The translations under genes were made by a program, and so were the position numbers. Source: Geminicoccaceae bacterium (lineage in GTDB: Bacteria > Pseudomonadota > Alphaproteobacteria > Geminicoccales > Geminicoccaceae). From it: DNA of 64,000 nucleotides. Below, piece by piece: positions 30,179 through 38,363 of this stretch (its first letter is position 1; every line of letters starts with the position of its first letter). The stretch lies in NCBI GenBank assembly GCA_020638495.1, contig JACKIN010000002.1, positions 360,612-424,611 on the forward strand, written 5' to 3'. A model generated the notes under the pieces. The model saw only the letters and a program-made list of their open reading frames with translations. It searched no databases and was not told where the DNA came from.

Positions 30179-31297
30179 ATGACAGCGAACGAGCGGCCCC
30201 TCCTCATTCCAGCCGCCGGGCTTGCCGCCTTTGGCGCCCGCCTGCTCGCCGCCGGCGGCTGCTCCGAGGAGGAGGCGCGTCGCGTCGCCGACCGGCTGAT
30301 CATGGCGAACCTCACCGGCCACGACAGCCATGGCGTCGCCCGCATCCCGCGCTACGTCGGCATGATCGAGAGCGGCCTCGTCGTGCCGGGCCAGCACGTG
30401 ACCGTCGTCAATGACGGTGGCAGCTTCGTGCTGCTCGAGGGTGGCGCCGGCTTCGGCCAGACGCTCGGCGAGGAGGCCGTCGCCATCGGCTGCGAGCGAG
30501 CCCGGGATGCCGGAATTTCGGTGATCGGCCTGCGCAATTCCGGCCATCTCGGGCGGATCGGTGACTGGGCCGAGGAGGCGGCGGCAGCCGGCTTCATCTC
30601 GATTCACCTGGTCAATGCCCGCGGCCGCAGCATCGTCGCCCCGTTCGGCACGCCGGACCGGCGCATGTCGACCTCGCCCTTCTGCATCGGCGTGCCCTGG
30701 ACGAACCAGCCGCCGCTCATTCTAGATTTCGCCACCTCGATGGTCGCCGAAGGCAAGGTGATGGTCGCCGCTGCCGGCGGCCCGAAGCTGCCGGCGGGTG
30801 CCCTGGTAACGGCCGAGGGCCTGCCGACGACCGATCCCGCCGCTCTCTACGGCCCGAGCGTCGGCTCTGCCGCGCCGGACCCGATGCTCGGCGAAGGTGC
30901 GCTTGCCGTGTTCGGCGGCCACAAAGGCTCCGGGCTCAACTTCATGATCGAGATCCTGGCCGGTGCCCTGACCGGCAGCGGGGTCAACCGGACGCTCAGG
31001 GAGGAGGACGTCAAGCCCTTCGCCAACGGCATGCTCTCGATCTACCTCGACCCCGAGCGCTTCGCCGGCCGGGCCGCCTTCGAGGCGCAGGTCAAGGACT
31101 ATGCCGACTACGTGCGCAGCGCCCGGCCGGCGCCGGGCCATGCGGCGGTGCTGCTGCCGGGCGACAAGGAGCGCGGGCTCAAGGCCGAGCGCGAGCGCGA
31201 CGGCCTGCCGCTCGCCGCCGGCACCTGGCGCGGCCTGGTCGAGCTCGGGCAGCGCCTCGGCGTCGACCCCGGCGACCTGCGCCCTCGGTCGGGCTGA
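30179..31297 (+). CDS. Ldh-family (malate/L-lactate type) NAD(P)-dependent oxidoreductase
   Basis: 372 residues. Landmarks of the type-2 malate/L-lactate dehydrogenase family: ANLTGHDSHGVARIPRYV near residue 50, the conserved His in GLRNSGHLGRIGDWAE, LDFATSMVAEGKV, and FGGHKGSGLNFMIEILAGAL in the C-terminal third. Members reduce 2-keto acids (ureidoglycolate, delta1-piperideine-2-carboxylate, 2,3-diketo-L-gulonate and others) with NAD(P)H; the exact substrate is not assignable. It is convergent with the ABC permease gene, with a 4-bp gap, and divergent from the repeat-protein gene. Confidence 0.9.
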   Translation: MTANERPLLIPAAGLAAFGARLLAAGGCSEEEARRVADRLIMANLTGHDSHGVARIPRYVGMIESGLVVPGQHVTVVNDGGSFVLLEGGAGFGQTLGEEAVAIGCERARDAGISVIGLRNSGHLGRIGDWAEEAAAAGFISIHLVNARGRSIVAPFGTPDRRMSTSPFCIGVPWTNQPPLILDFATSMVAEGKVMVAAAGGPKLPAGALVTAEGLPTTDPAALYGPSVGSAAPDPMLGEGALAVFGGHKGSGLNFMIEILAGALTGSGVNRTLREEDVKPFANGMLSIYLDPERFAGRAAFEAQVKDYADYVRSARPAPGHAAVLLPGDKERGLKAERERDGLPLAAGTWRGLVELGQRLGVDPGDLRPRSG

Positions 31298-31301
31298 GCG
31301 C

Positions 31302-32249
31302 TCAGCCGTACTCGATGCGCGGGTCGACCCAGGCATAGGCCACGTCGACCAGCAAATTGATGACGACGTAGATGACCAGGATGAACAGGATCGCACCCTG
31401 GATCAGCGGGTAGTCGCGGGTGCTGATCGCCTGGATCAGCAGGCGGCCGAGGCCCGGATAGGTGAAGACGGCCTCGGTCACGAGCGCCCCGCCGATGAAG
31501 CTCGCGAGCATCAGCCCGACGATGGTGATGAACGGCAGCAGCGCGTTGCGGAGCACGTGGCGGCCGATGACGTCGCGCTCCGGCAGGCCCTTGGCGCGGG
31601 CGGTGCGGACATAGTCGGCATGCAGCTCGCCGATGAGCGAGGCGCGCAGGAACCGCGCGAAGATGCCGGAGACGTAGACGCCCAAGGTCGTCGCCGGCAG
31701 CAGCAGGTTGGAGATCGCCTTCGTGGGCGATTCCCAGAAGGCCACGTAGGTGGAGGCGGAAGGCAGCCAGCGCAGCTCGACCGCGAACAGCAGGATGAGC
31801 AGGATGCCGAGCCAGAAGGTCGGCACGCCGAGCGCCAGGGCGCTCCAGCCGCTGAGCAGGCGATCGAGCCTGGAGCGGGGGTGGAGGGCGCTCAGGATGG
31901 CGATCGGCACGCCGATCAGGAGGCCGATCAGGATGGCCGCGATGCCGAGCTGCACCGTCGCCGGCACGCGCTCGAGGATCAGCTCCATGACCGGCTGGCG
32001 GTTCTGCAAGGAGAGCCCGAGATCGCCCTTGAGCGCCTTGCCGAGCCAGGCGCCGTACTGCACCAGCACGGGCCGGTCGAGCCCGAGCCGCTCGGTCACC
32101 GCCCGGATCTGCTCCGGCGTCGCGTTCTCGCCGACCATGGCGCCGACCGGGCCGCCCGGCACCGCATAGATCATGGCCCAGATGGCGAGTGATGCGAGGA
32201 GCGTCACCGGCAGGAGCTGGGCCAGGCGGCGGAGGATGTAGCCGCTCAC
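31302..32249 (-). CDS. Opp/Dpp-type ABC transporter permease (DppB-like)
   Basis: 315 residues, six predicted membrane helices. The N-terminus MSGYILRRLAQLLPVTLLAS and the EAA loop region with LRASLIGELHADYVRTARAKGL, then HVLRNALLPFITIVG, are typical of DppB/OppB permeases. With the DppC-like subunit it forms the channel for a peptide, opine or sugar-acid substrate. Last gene of the leftward array. Confidence 0.92.
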   Translation of the reverse strand: MSGYILRRLAQLLPVTLLASLAIWAMIYAVPGGPVGAMVGENATPEQIRAVTERLGLDRPVLVQYGAWLGKALKGDLGLSLQNRQPVMELILERVPATVQLGIAAILIGLLIGVPIAILSALHPRSRLDRLLSGWSALALGVPTFWLGILLILLFAVELRWLPSASTYVAFWESPTKAISNLLLPATTLGVYVSGIFARFLRASLIGELHADYVRTARAKGLPERDVIGRHVLRNALLPFITIVGLMLASFIGGALVTEAVFTYPGLGRLLIQAISTRDYPLIQGAILFILVIYVVINLLVDVAYAWVDPRIEYG

Positions 32250-32259
32250 CGAACCTGCC

Positions 32260-33144
32260 TCACAGGCGCTGCCCCTCGGGTTCCGGCTCGCCCGTGCTGC
32301 CCTGGCGGTCCTCTAGGACGGTGGCGAGCGTGCGGCCGAGCGTGTCGAGCGCCAGGATGGTCAGCGTCAGGACGAGCCCCGGCAGGATGGCGTAGTAGGG
32401 CGCCTCGTAGAGGTAGGACTTGCCGGTGCGCAGCATCTCGCCCCAGCTCGGCGTTGGCGGCGGGATGCCGACGCCGAGAAAGGCGAGCGCCGCCTCGAGC
32501 AGGATGGCCACGGCCGCGAGGATCACGATCTGGACGAGGATCGGGCTCCAGGAATTGGGCAGGATGGTGCGGAACATGAGGTGCGACGCCGAGCCGCCCA
32601 TGGCGTCGACGGCTATGACGAAATCGCGGCGGCGGAGCGAGAGCACCTGGGCACGGGTGATCCGGGCGAAGCTGGGAATGCCGGTGATGCCGACCGCGAC
32701 GAGCGCTGCCATCTGGCTCCGGCCGATCACGGCGATCAGCGCCATGGCGAAGAGGATGCCGGGCAGCGCCAGGATGACGTCGACGAGGCGCATCAGCACC
32801 GCGTCGCGCCAGCCGCCATAGAAGCCGGCGACGAGGCCGATCGGCACCCCGATCAGCCCGGCGATGGCGACCGCACCGAGCGCCGTGACCAGCGAGGTCC
32901 GCGCCCCGTAGACGACCCGGGTCAGGATATCCCGGCCGAGCTCGTCGGCGCCGAACCAGAAGGCCGCCGAGGGCGGCTCGAGCGCGTGCCGGAGGTTCTG
33001 CGTCAGCGGGTCGCCGGGCAGGATCCACGGGGCGAGAAAGGCGATGAGCGCCATGCCGAGGAGGAAGACGGCGGCCATGAAGGCACTCTTCTGGGCCAGC
33101 ACGCGGCGGGCGGCGACCAGGGCCGGGCGCTGGCTGGCGCTCAT
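32260..33144 (-). CDS. Opp/Dpp-type ABC transporter permease (DppC-like)
   Basis: 294 residues from ATG 33144, overlapping the stop of the ATPase gene upstream (ATGA). The DppC signature FWFGADELGRDILTRVVYGA, GFYGGWRDAVLMRLVDVILA and the EAA loop RRRDFVIAVDAMGGSASHLM followed by RTILPNSWSPI are present. It pairs with the DppB-like permease 10 bp downstream. Confidence 0.92.
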   Translation of the reverse strand: MSASQRPALVAARRVLAQKSAFMAAVFLLGMALIAFLAPWILPGDPLTQNLRHALEPPSAAFWFGADELGRDILTRVVYGARTSLVTALGAVAIAGLIGVPIGLVAGFYGGWRDAVLMRLVDVILALPGILFAMALIAVIGRSQMAALVAVGITGIPSFARITRAQVLSLRRRDFVIAVDAMGGSASHLMFRTILPNSWSPILVQIVILAAVAILLEAALAFLGVGIPPPTPSWGEMLRTGKSYLYEAPYYAILPGLVLTLTILALDTLGRTLATVLEDRQGSTGEPEPEGQRL

Positions 33145-34163
33145 GTCAGCACCTCGGCGGCGGCCGGCAGCTCGTCCGCGGTGAGCGGCCCCGCATGATG
33201 GCAGGCGACCCGGGTGTCGAGGCCCGGATAGGCGGCGAAGGCCGGCGCTTCCCTCGTGCAGCGTTCTGTCGCCCGGTAGCAGCGCGGGTGGAAGGCGCAG
33301 CCGCCCGGCGGGTCGGCCGGGTTGGGGATGTCGCCCTCGAGCACGATGCGGCGGCCGGCGTTCCCGGGCTCCGGCACGGGCACGGCCGAGAGCAGGGACT
33401 GGGTATAGGGATGCACGGGCCGGGCATAGAGCTGGTCCCTGGTGCCCTCCTCGACGATCCGCCCGAGATACATGACGGCGACCCGGTCCGAGATGTGCCG
33501 CACCACCGAGAGATCGTGGGCGATGAAGAGATAGGCGAGGCCGAGCTCGACCTGAAGGTCCATGAGCAGGTTGACCACCTGCGCCTGGATCGAGACGTCG
33601 AGGGCGGCCACCGGCTCGTCCAGGATCAGGAGCCGGGGCTCGAGGGCGAGGGCGCGGGCGATGCCGACCCGCTGCCGCTGCCCGCCCGAGAGCTCGCGCG
33701 GGTAGCGGCCCGTCATGGTGCGGGAGAGGCCGACGAGATCGAGGAGCCAGCCGACGCGGGCATTCCCACCCATGGCATCGAAGACGCCGTGGATGTGCAG
33801 GGGCTCGGCCACGATCGCCTCGACCGTGCGGATCGGGTTCAGCGAGGCGTAGGGGTCCTGGAAGACGATCTGGATGCGCTTGCGGAAGGGCCGCATGGCC
33901 TCGGCGTCGAGCTGGCTCACCTCGACGCCGTCGAGCTTGATGGAGCCGGCCGTGGGCTCGATCAGCCGGAGCGCCACCTTGGCGACCGTCGACTTGCCGC
34001 AACCCGATTCGCCGACGAGGCAGAGCGTCTCGCCCGGCTGGATGGCGAAGCTCACGCCGTCCACGGCCTTGACCTGGGCCACGGTCCGCTTGAGCAGGCC
34101 CTTCTGCACCGGAAAGTGCTTCTTCAGGCCAGAAACTTCGAGAGCGGGAGGTGTCGCGGTCAT
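33141..34163 (-). CDS. Oligopeptide ABC transporter ATPase (OppF/DppF-like)
   Basis: 340 residues and intact. Walker A GESGCGKS, Q-loop VFQDPYASLNP, signature LSGGQRQRVGIARALALEP, Walker B LLILDEPVAALD, H-loop LFIAHDLSVVRHIS, and the C-terminal OppF domain with HPRCYRATERC whose cysteines often bind an Fe-S cluster in this family. It overlaps both neighbours by ATGA. The internal stretch 33620-33920 is mirrored, with many indels, by 35090-35399. Confidence 0.93.
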   Translation of the reverse strand: MTATPPALEVSGLKKHFPVQKGLLKRTVAQVKAVDGVSFAIQPGETLCLVGESGCGKSTVAKVALRLIEPTAGSIKLDGVEVSQLDAEAMRPFRKRIQIVFQDPYASLNPIRTVEAIVAEPLHIHGVFDAMGGNARVGWLLDLVGLSRTMTGRYPRELSGGQRQRVGIARALALEPRLLILDEPVAALDVSIQAQVVNLLMDLQVELGLAYLFIAHDLSVVRHISDRVAVMYLGRIVEEGTRDQLYARPVHPYTQSLLSAVPVPEPGNAGRRIVLEGDIPNPADPPGGCAFHPRCYRATERCTREAPAFAAYPGLDTRVACHHAGPLTADELPAAAEVLT

Positions 34164-35080
34164 GCCACGAGCTCCGTCGCCAGCACCCGCTCGGCCTCGT
34201 GGCAGGCGGCGATGTGGCCCTCGCCCACCGGGCGGAGCTCCGGCGCCTCGCTCAGGCAGCGCTCGACCGCGAAGGGGCAGCGCGGGGCGAAGGCGCAGCC
34301 GGTGATCGGCTCGCGCAACGAGGGCACGATGCCCGGGATCTCGGTCAGCCGGCGCTGGCGGCCGCGGCCGCCGAAGCTCGGGATCGAGGTCATGAGCCCG
34401 CGCGTGTAGGGATGCGCCGGCCGGTCGAAGAGCTCGATCACCCCGGACTCCTCGATCTTCCGCCCGGCATACATGACGATCACCCGCTGGCAGGTCTCGG
34501 CCACCACACCGAGATCGTGGGTGATCAGGATCACCGCAGCGCCAGTGCGCGCCTTGAGCTCGATCATCAGGTTGAGGATCTGCGCCTGGATGGTGACGTC
34601 GAGAGCGGTGGTCGGCTCGTCGGCGATGAGCAGCTTCGGGTTGCAGGCGAGCGCCATGGCGATCATCACCCGCTGGCGCATCCCACCCGAGAACTGGTGC
34701 GGGTAGTCGCCGAGCCGCCGCTCGGCATCGGGAATGCGCACCAGCTTAAGCATCTCGACGGCGCGCGCGTTGGCCTCCTCGGTGCCGGCACCCTGGTGAA
34801 TCCGCACCGCCTCGGCGATCTGGTCGCCGATGGTCAGCACCGGGTTGAGGCTGGTCATCGGCTCCTGGAAGATCATGGCGACCCGGTTGCCGCGAATGTC
34901 GCGCATCCGGGCCTCGTCGAGCGCCAGGAGATCGGTGCCCTCGAAGCGAACACTGCCGGCGACGGTGCGGGCCAGCCGGTCGGGCAGGAGGCGCATGATC
35001 GAGAGGGCGGTCACGCTCTTGCCGCAGCCCGATTCGCCGACGATGCCGACTGTCTCGCCGGCCATGACGTCGAACGACAC
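34160..35080 (-). CDS. Oligopeptide ABC transporter ATPase (OppD/DppD-like), N-terminally truncated
   Basis: 306 residues from GTG 35080. Walker A GESGCGKS, Q-loop IFQEPMTSLNP, signature FSGGMRQRVMIAMALACNP, Walker B LLIADEPTTALD, H-loop ITHDLGVVAE and the C-terminal GCAFAPRCPFAVERC are intact. Normal OppD proteins begin about 25-30 residues earlier, with the first beta strands and the A-loop aromatic residue. Here the frame is homologous only from ...RAVGGVSFDV on; upstream DNA switches abruptly to indel-rich OppF-like sequence. The gene has therefore lost its true start, or the assembly is wrong. Function is doubtful as it stands. Confidence 0.8.
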   Translation of the reverse strand: MSFDVMAGETVGIVGESGCGKSVTALSIMRLLPDRLARTVAGSVRFEGTDLLALDEARMRDIRGNRVAMIFQEPMTSLNPVLTIGDQIAEAVRIHQGAGTEEANARAVEMLKLVRIPDAERRLGDYPHQFSGGMRQRVMIAMALACNPKLLIADEPTTALDVTIQAQILNLMIELKARTGAAVILITHDLGVVAETCQRVIVMYAGRKIEESGVIELFDRPAHPYTRGLMTSIPSFGGRGRQRRLTEIPGIVPSLREPITGCAFAPRCPFAVERCLSEAPELRPVGEGHIAACHEAERVLATELVA

Positions 35081-35089
35081 GCCGCCGAC

Positions 35090-35399
35090 CGCCCGGGATC
35101 AGGAGCCAACCGGGGACTCGAGGGCGAGGGGCGCGGGCGATGCCAGGCCCGCTGCTGCCCGCCGGAAGCTCGCGCGGGTAGCGGCCGTCATGTGGGTGCG
35201 GAGAGGTGCGACGGGATCGGGCCGACGCGGGCATTTCCCGCCGCTGGCATCCAGGAGCGCCGTGGATGTGCAGGGGGGCTCAGCCGATCGCCTCGACCGT
35301 GCGGATCGGGTTCAAAGCGGGCGTAGGGGTCCTGGAAGACGTACTGGACGTGCCGGCGCACGGCTCCAGGGGCCAACCCGTCGAGCTGCGTAATGATGC
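35090..35399 (-). pseudogene. Indel-rich OppF-like remnant joining two ATPase genes
   Basis: Read leftward this stretch aligns along its whole length with the internal part of the intact OppF gene (about 33620-33920): HVQYVFQDPYA, then a LNPIRTVEAI-like segment, HIHG, GGNARVG, DGRYPREL and the start of the Walker B strand. Single-base insertions and deletions break every frame, several at homopolymers such as a C run. It begins where the second half of the DppD-DppF fusion loses its frame and ends at the truncated OppD. Either a decayed gene at a deletion junction or low-quality consensus sequence. Confidence 0.75.
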
Positions 35400-36665
35400 T
35401 CACAGCCGGCGAAGTCGATGCCGCCGCCGCTGCTCGATGAGCCCCATGATCGCCCGGCCGGTCGTGGTCTTGCCGCAGCCGGATTCGCCGACGAGGCCGA
35501 GCGTCTCGCCGGCGCGGACCTCGAGGCTGACGCCGTCGACGGCGCGCACGAGGCCGGTCTGCCGGCGGAGCAGCCCGCGGCGGATCGGAAAATGCACCTT
35601 CAAGCTGTCGACGACGAGCAGCGGCTCGGCCGGCGCGGCGCGCGGGGCCGAGGCACTGCCTCCCGCCTCGGGGGGCGGCGCGAGGAGGCCCTCGATCTCG
35701 TCGGTGAAGTGGCAGGCGGCGATGCCCTCGGGGCCGGCCGCGCGCAAGCGCGGCTCCTCGCTCCGGCAGCGCTCGCGCGCGGCACCGATCGGGCAGCGCG
35801 GATGGAAGGCGCAGCCGGAGGGGATGGCGCCGGGCGTCGGCGGCTGGCCCTGGATCGACACCAGGCGACGGGTATCCTGATCGAGGCGCGGCAGGCTCTT
35901 CAAGAGGCCCACGGTGTAGGGATGGCGCGGCCGCGCGAAGATCTCGGCGACCGGTGCGGCCTCGACGATCTTTCCGGCGTACATCACCACGACCCGGTGC
36001 GCCGTCTCGGCGATGACGCCGAGATCGTGGGTGATCAGGATCACGGCAGCGCCGGTGGCGGCCTGCCGTCGGCGCAGGAGGGTCAGGACCTGGGCCTGGA
36101 CGGTCACGTCGAGGGCGGTGGTCGGCTCGTCGGCGATGATCAGCCGGGGCCGGCCTGCCATCGCCATGGCGATCACCGCCCGCTGGCGCATGCCGCCCGA
36201 GAACTGGTGCGGGAACTGCAGGGCGCGGCCGGCGGGGTCGGGGATGTCGACCTCCGCCAGCAGCTCGACTGCCCGGCCGGATGCCTCGGCCGGGCGCAGG
36301 AGGCCGTGCGCGACCTGGCCTTCGGTGACCTGGCGGCCGATGGGCAGGACGGGGTTCAGGCTGGTGGTCGGGTCCTGGAAGATCATGCCGACATCGCGGC
36401 CGCGCATCTGGCGCAGCACCTCCGGGTCCGCACCGGTCACCTCGACGCCGCCGATCCTGATCGAGCCCCCGACCACGGCCGTCGAGGGCAGGAGGCCAGT
36501 CATCGCCAGCGAGGTGACACTCTTGCCGGAGCCCGATTCGCCGACGATGCCGAGCACCTCGTCGGCGGCGACATCGAGATCGATGCCGCGCACCGCGGGC
36601 ACCGGCCGGCCGGTGCCCCTGAAGGTGACCTCGAGGCCGCGGATGGAGAGGAGGGGCTCAGCCAT
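35400..36665 (-). CDS. OppD-OppF fusion ATPase, second half frame-broken
   Basis: 421 residues in frame. Residues 1-330 are a complete OppD-type ATPase (GESGSGKS, IFQDPTTSLNP, FSGGMRQRAVIAMAMAG, IADEPTTALD, ITHDLGVIAE, GCAFHPRCPIGAARERC). After a Pro/Ala linker a second, OppF-type ATPase starts (PLLVVDSLKVHFPIRRGLLR ... GESGCGKT) but the frame is lost right after AIMGLIEQ and stops at 35400. The intact fusion at 55548-57299 shows what the full form looks like. The remainder is recognisable as the 35090-35399 remnant. It lies 48 bp downstream of the binding-protein gene. Confidence 0.8.
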   Translation of the reverse strand: MAEPLLSIRGLEVTFRGTGRPVPAVRGIDLDVAADEVLGIVGESGSGKSVTSLAMTGLLPSTAVVGGSIRIGGVEVTGADPEVLRQMRGRDVGMIFQDPTTSLNPVLPIGRQVTEGQVAHGLLRPAEASGRAVELLAEVDIPDPAGRALQFPHQFSGGMRQRAVIAMAMAGRPRLIIADEPTTALDVTVQAQVLTLLRRRQAATGAAVILITHDLGVIAETAHRVVVMYAGKIVEAAPVAEIFARPRHPYTVGLLKSLPRLDQDTRRLVSIQGQPPTPGAIPSGCAFHPRCPIGAARERCRSEEPRLRAAGPEGIAACHFTDEIEGLLAPPPEAGGSASAPRAAPAEPLLVVDSLKVHFPIRRGLLRRQTGLVRAVDGVSLEVRAGETLGLVGESGCGKTTTGRAIMGLIEQRRRHRLRRL

Positions 36666-36713
36666 GGAGAGCCGAGGCCGGGCCGCCTCCTCCTGCCCGG
36701 TCGAGCCCGCGCG

Positions 36714-38255
36714 TCACCGCGCCACGGTGATCGTGCGCGCCACGAGCATGTTGTCGATGTCCGGGGTGAAGCCGCTGACATCGGGAGCGGCGACGATGAG
36801 CCCGACATCATAGGTGTTCGTCGGGACGCCGAAGGCCGCCTCGATCAGGACCTCGTTCAGATGGTCGTAGGCCGCCTGGACCTCCTCGTCGGAGCCGAGC
36901 GTCGTGTTCACCCGCTCGATCGCCGCGACGTAGTCGGGGTGCGGGTGCGGCTCGCCGAGGATCGGGTTGTTGCTGGTCCGATAGATGGAGTTGGTGGCGA
37001 TCCGGCTCGGGAACTTCTGGATGTTGCCGATGCCGGCGAAGATCGCCGTGTAGTCGCCGCCGAGCATGGCGTCGGTGAACTCGGCACCCTGCCGGAGGTC
37101 CAGCTCGACCTCGATGCCGACCTCGGCCAGGGTGCCCTGCATGAGCTGGCTGATGGTGATGGCATCCTGGTCGGCGCTGTTCACGAGCAGCTTCCAGTCG
37201 CTCATCTCGGCGGCCGAGAGGCCGGAAGCGTCGAGCAGCTCCTTCGCCTTGTCGAGATCGAAGGCATAGGTCTCGTTGTAGGACGGGTCCGCCGCCGGGC
37301 TGGCCGGCGCCCATGGCAGGGCGGTGACCACGCCGAGGCCGGCATAGCCGACCCTGAGGATGGCCTCGCGATCGACCAGGTACTTGAAGGCCTGACGGAA
37401 CTTCTCGTTGGTGAAGGGCGGACGGGTCGTGTTGATGCGGAAGACCTGCACGAGCGGCCCCGGGCCCTGGACGAGCTGGTAGCCGCTGTCGCGCAGCCGC
37501 ACGGCGGCCCGCCCGCCGGCGCCGTAGATCATGTCGACGGCATCCGATTCGAGGGCCGCGGAGGCGGCGTCGTTGTCGCCGAAGACGGTGATGAGCAGCT
37601 CGTCCACCTTGGGCTCGCCGTCCCGCCAGTAGTTCGGGTTGGCGGCCATCTGCACGCTCTGGCCGAGCACCCGCTCGACGAGCGTGAAGGCGCCGGTGCC
37701 GGCGGGCACGGTGGCGACCGTCTCGATGCCGGCGGGATCGATCACCGAGATGAACTGCAGGAGATCGGTGATCTGCCGGTCGGGGATCGGCCCCTTGAAG
37801 TTCACCGTGAGCTGATGCGGGCCGTCCACCGTCCAGTTCTCGACTGGTGCCATGGTGGCGTAGACGTTCTGGCCCCTTTCAGGATCGGCCGCCTTGGCCA
37901 GCGTCGCCGCCACCGCCTCGGCGTCCATGGGTGCCCCACTGTGGAAGGTGACGTCGTCGCGCAGCGTCAGCGACACCGACATGTTGTCGTCGGCGATCGT
38001 CCAGGCGCTCGCCAGGCTCGGCAAGACCTCGCCGTCAGGGCCGTATTCGAGCAGGCTGTCGTAGAGGTTCTTGATCAGGGGGAAGTTCAGCGAGAGGAAC
38101 GACTGCGGATCGAAATTGCTGACGTCCTGGAGGATCGCGACGCGGAGCGTGCCGCCATCCTGCGCCTCGGCGGTGGCGTTGATCCCCGAAGCCATGAAGA
38201 CGCCCAGGGAAAGGGCGACGGTGGTCGAAAGCAGCCGGCGACGTTGAATGCTCAT
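36714..38255 (-). CDS. ABC transporter substrate-binding protein, family 5
   Basis: 513 residues from ATG 38255, which has a near-perfect AGGAGGTGA eight bases upstream. The signal MSIQRRRLLSTTVALSLGVF (cleavage near AEAQD) has three Arg and could be Sec or Tat. SBP_bac_5 features: GTLRVAILQDVSNFDP, YDSLLEYGPDGEVLPSLASA, LRDDVTFHSGAPMDAEAVAA, RQAFKYLVDREAILRVGYAG. Family 5 binds peptides, nickel, opines or glycosides; the substrate here is unknown. It follows the M81 peptidase gene by 108 bp, a pairing seen for peptide-scavenging clusters. Confidence 0.92.
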   Translation of the reverse strand: MSIQRRRLLSTTVALSLGVFMASGINATAEAQDGGTLRVAILQDVSNFDPQSFLSLNFPLIKNLYDSLLEYGPDGEVLPSLASAWTIADDNMSVSLTLRDDVTFHSGAPMDAEAVAATLAKAADPERGQNVYATMAPVENWTVDGPHQLTVNFKGPIPDRQITDLLQFISVIDPAGIETVATVPAGTGAFTLVERVLGQSVQMAANPNYWRDGEPKVDELLITVFGDNDAASAALESDAVDMIYGAGGRAAVRLRDSGYQLVQGPGPLVQVFRINTTRPPFTNEKFRQAFKYLVDREAILRVGYAGLGVVTALPWAPASPAADPSYNETYAFDLDKAKELLDASGLSAAEMSDWKLLVNSADQDAITISQLMQGTLAEVGIEVELDLRQGAEFTDAMLGGDYTAIFAGIGNIQKFPSRIATNSIYRTSNNPILGEPHPHPDYVAAIERVNTTLGSDEEVQAAYDHLNEVLIEAAFGVPTNTYDVGLIVAAPDVSGFTPDIDNMLVARTITVAR

Positions 38256-38363
38256 CTGGCGCTCACCTCCTGATCTGTTCGGCCCTGCCTCGCCAGGGCC
38301 TGTTGCGGGCAGTTTGCGTGAGTTGCGAAAGGCGCACAAGCAATGGCAGGGCGAAGAGGCCCG

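Noticed and set aside
35418..38273. 951-codon open frame on the + strand
   Set aside because: Antisense shadow of the OppD-OppF fusion and binding-protein genes, both of which have clear domain motifs.
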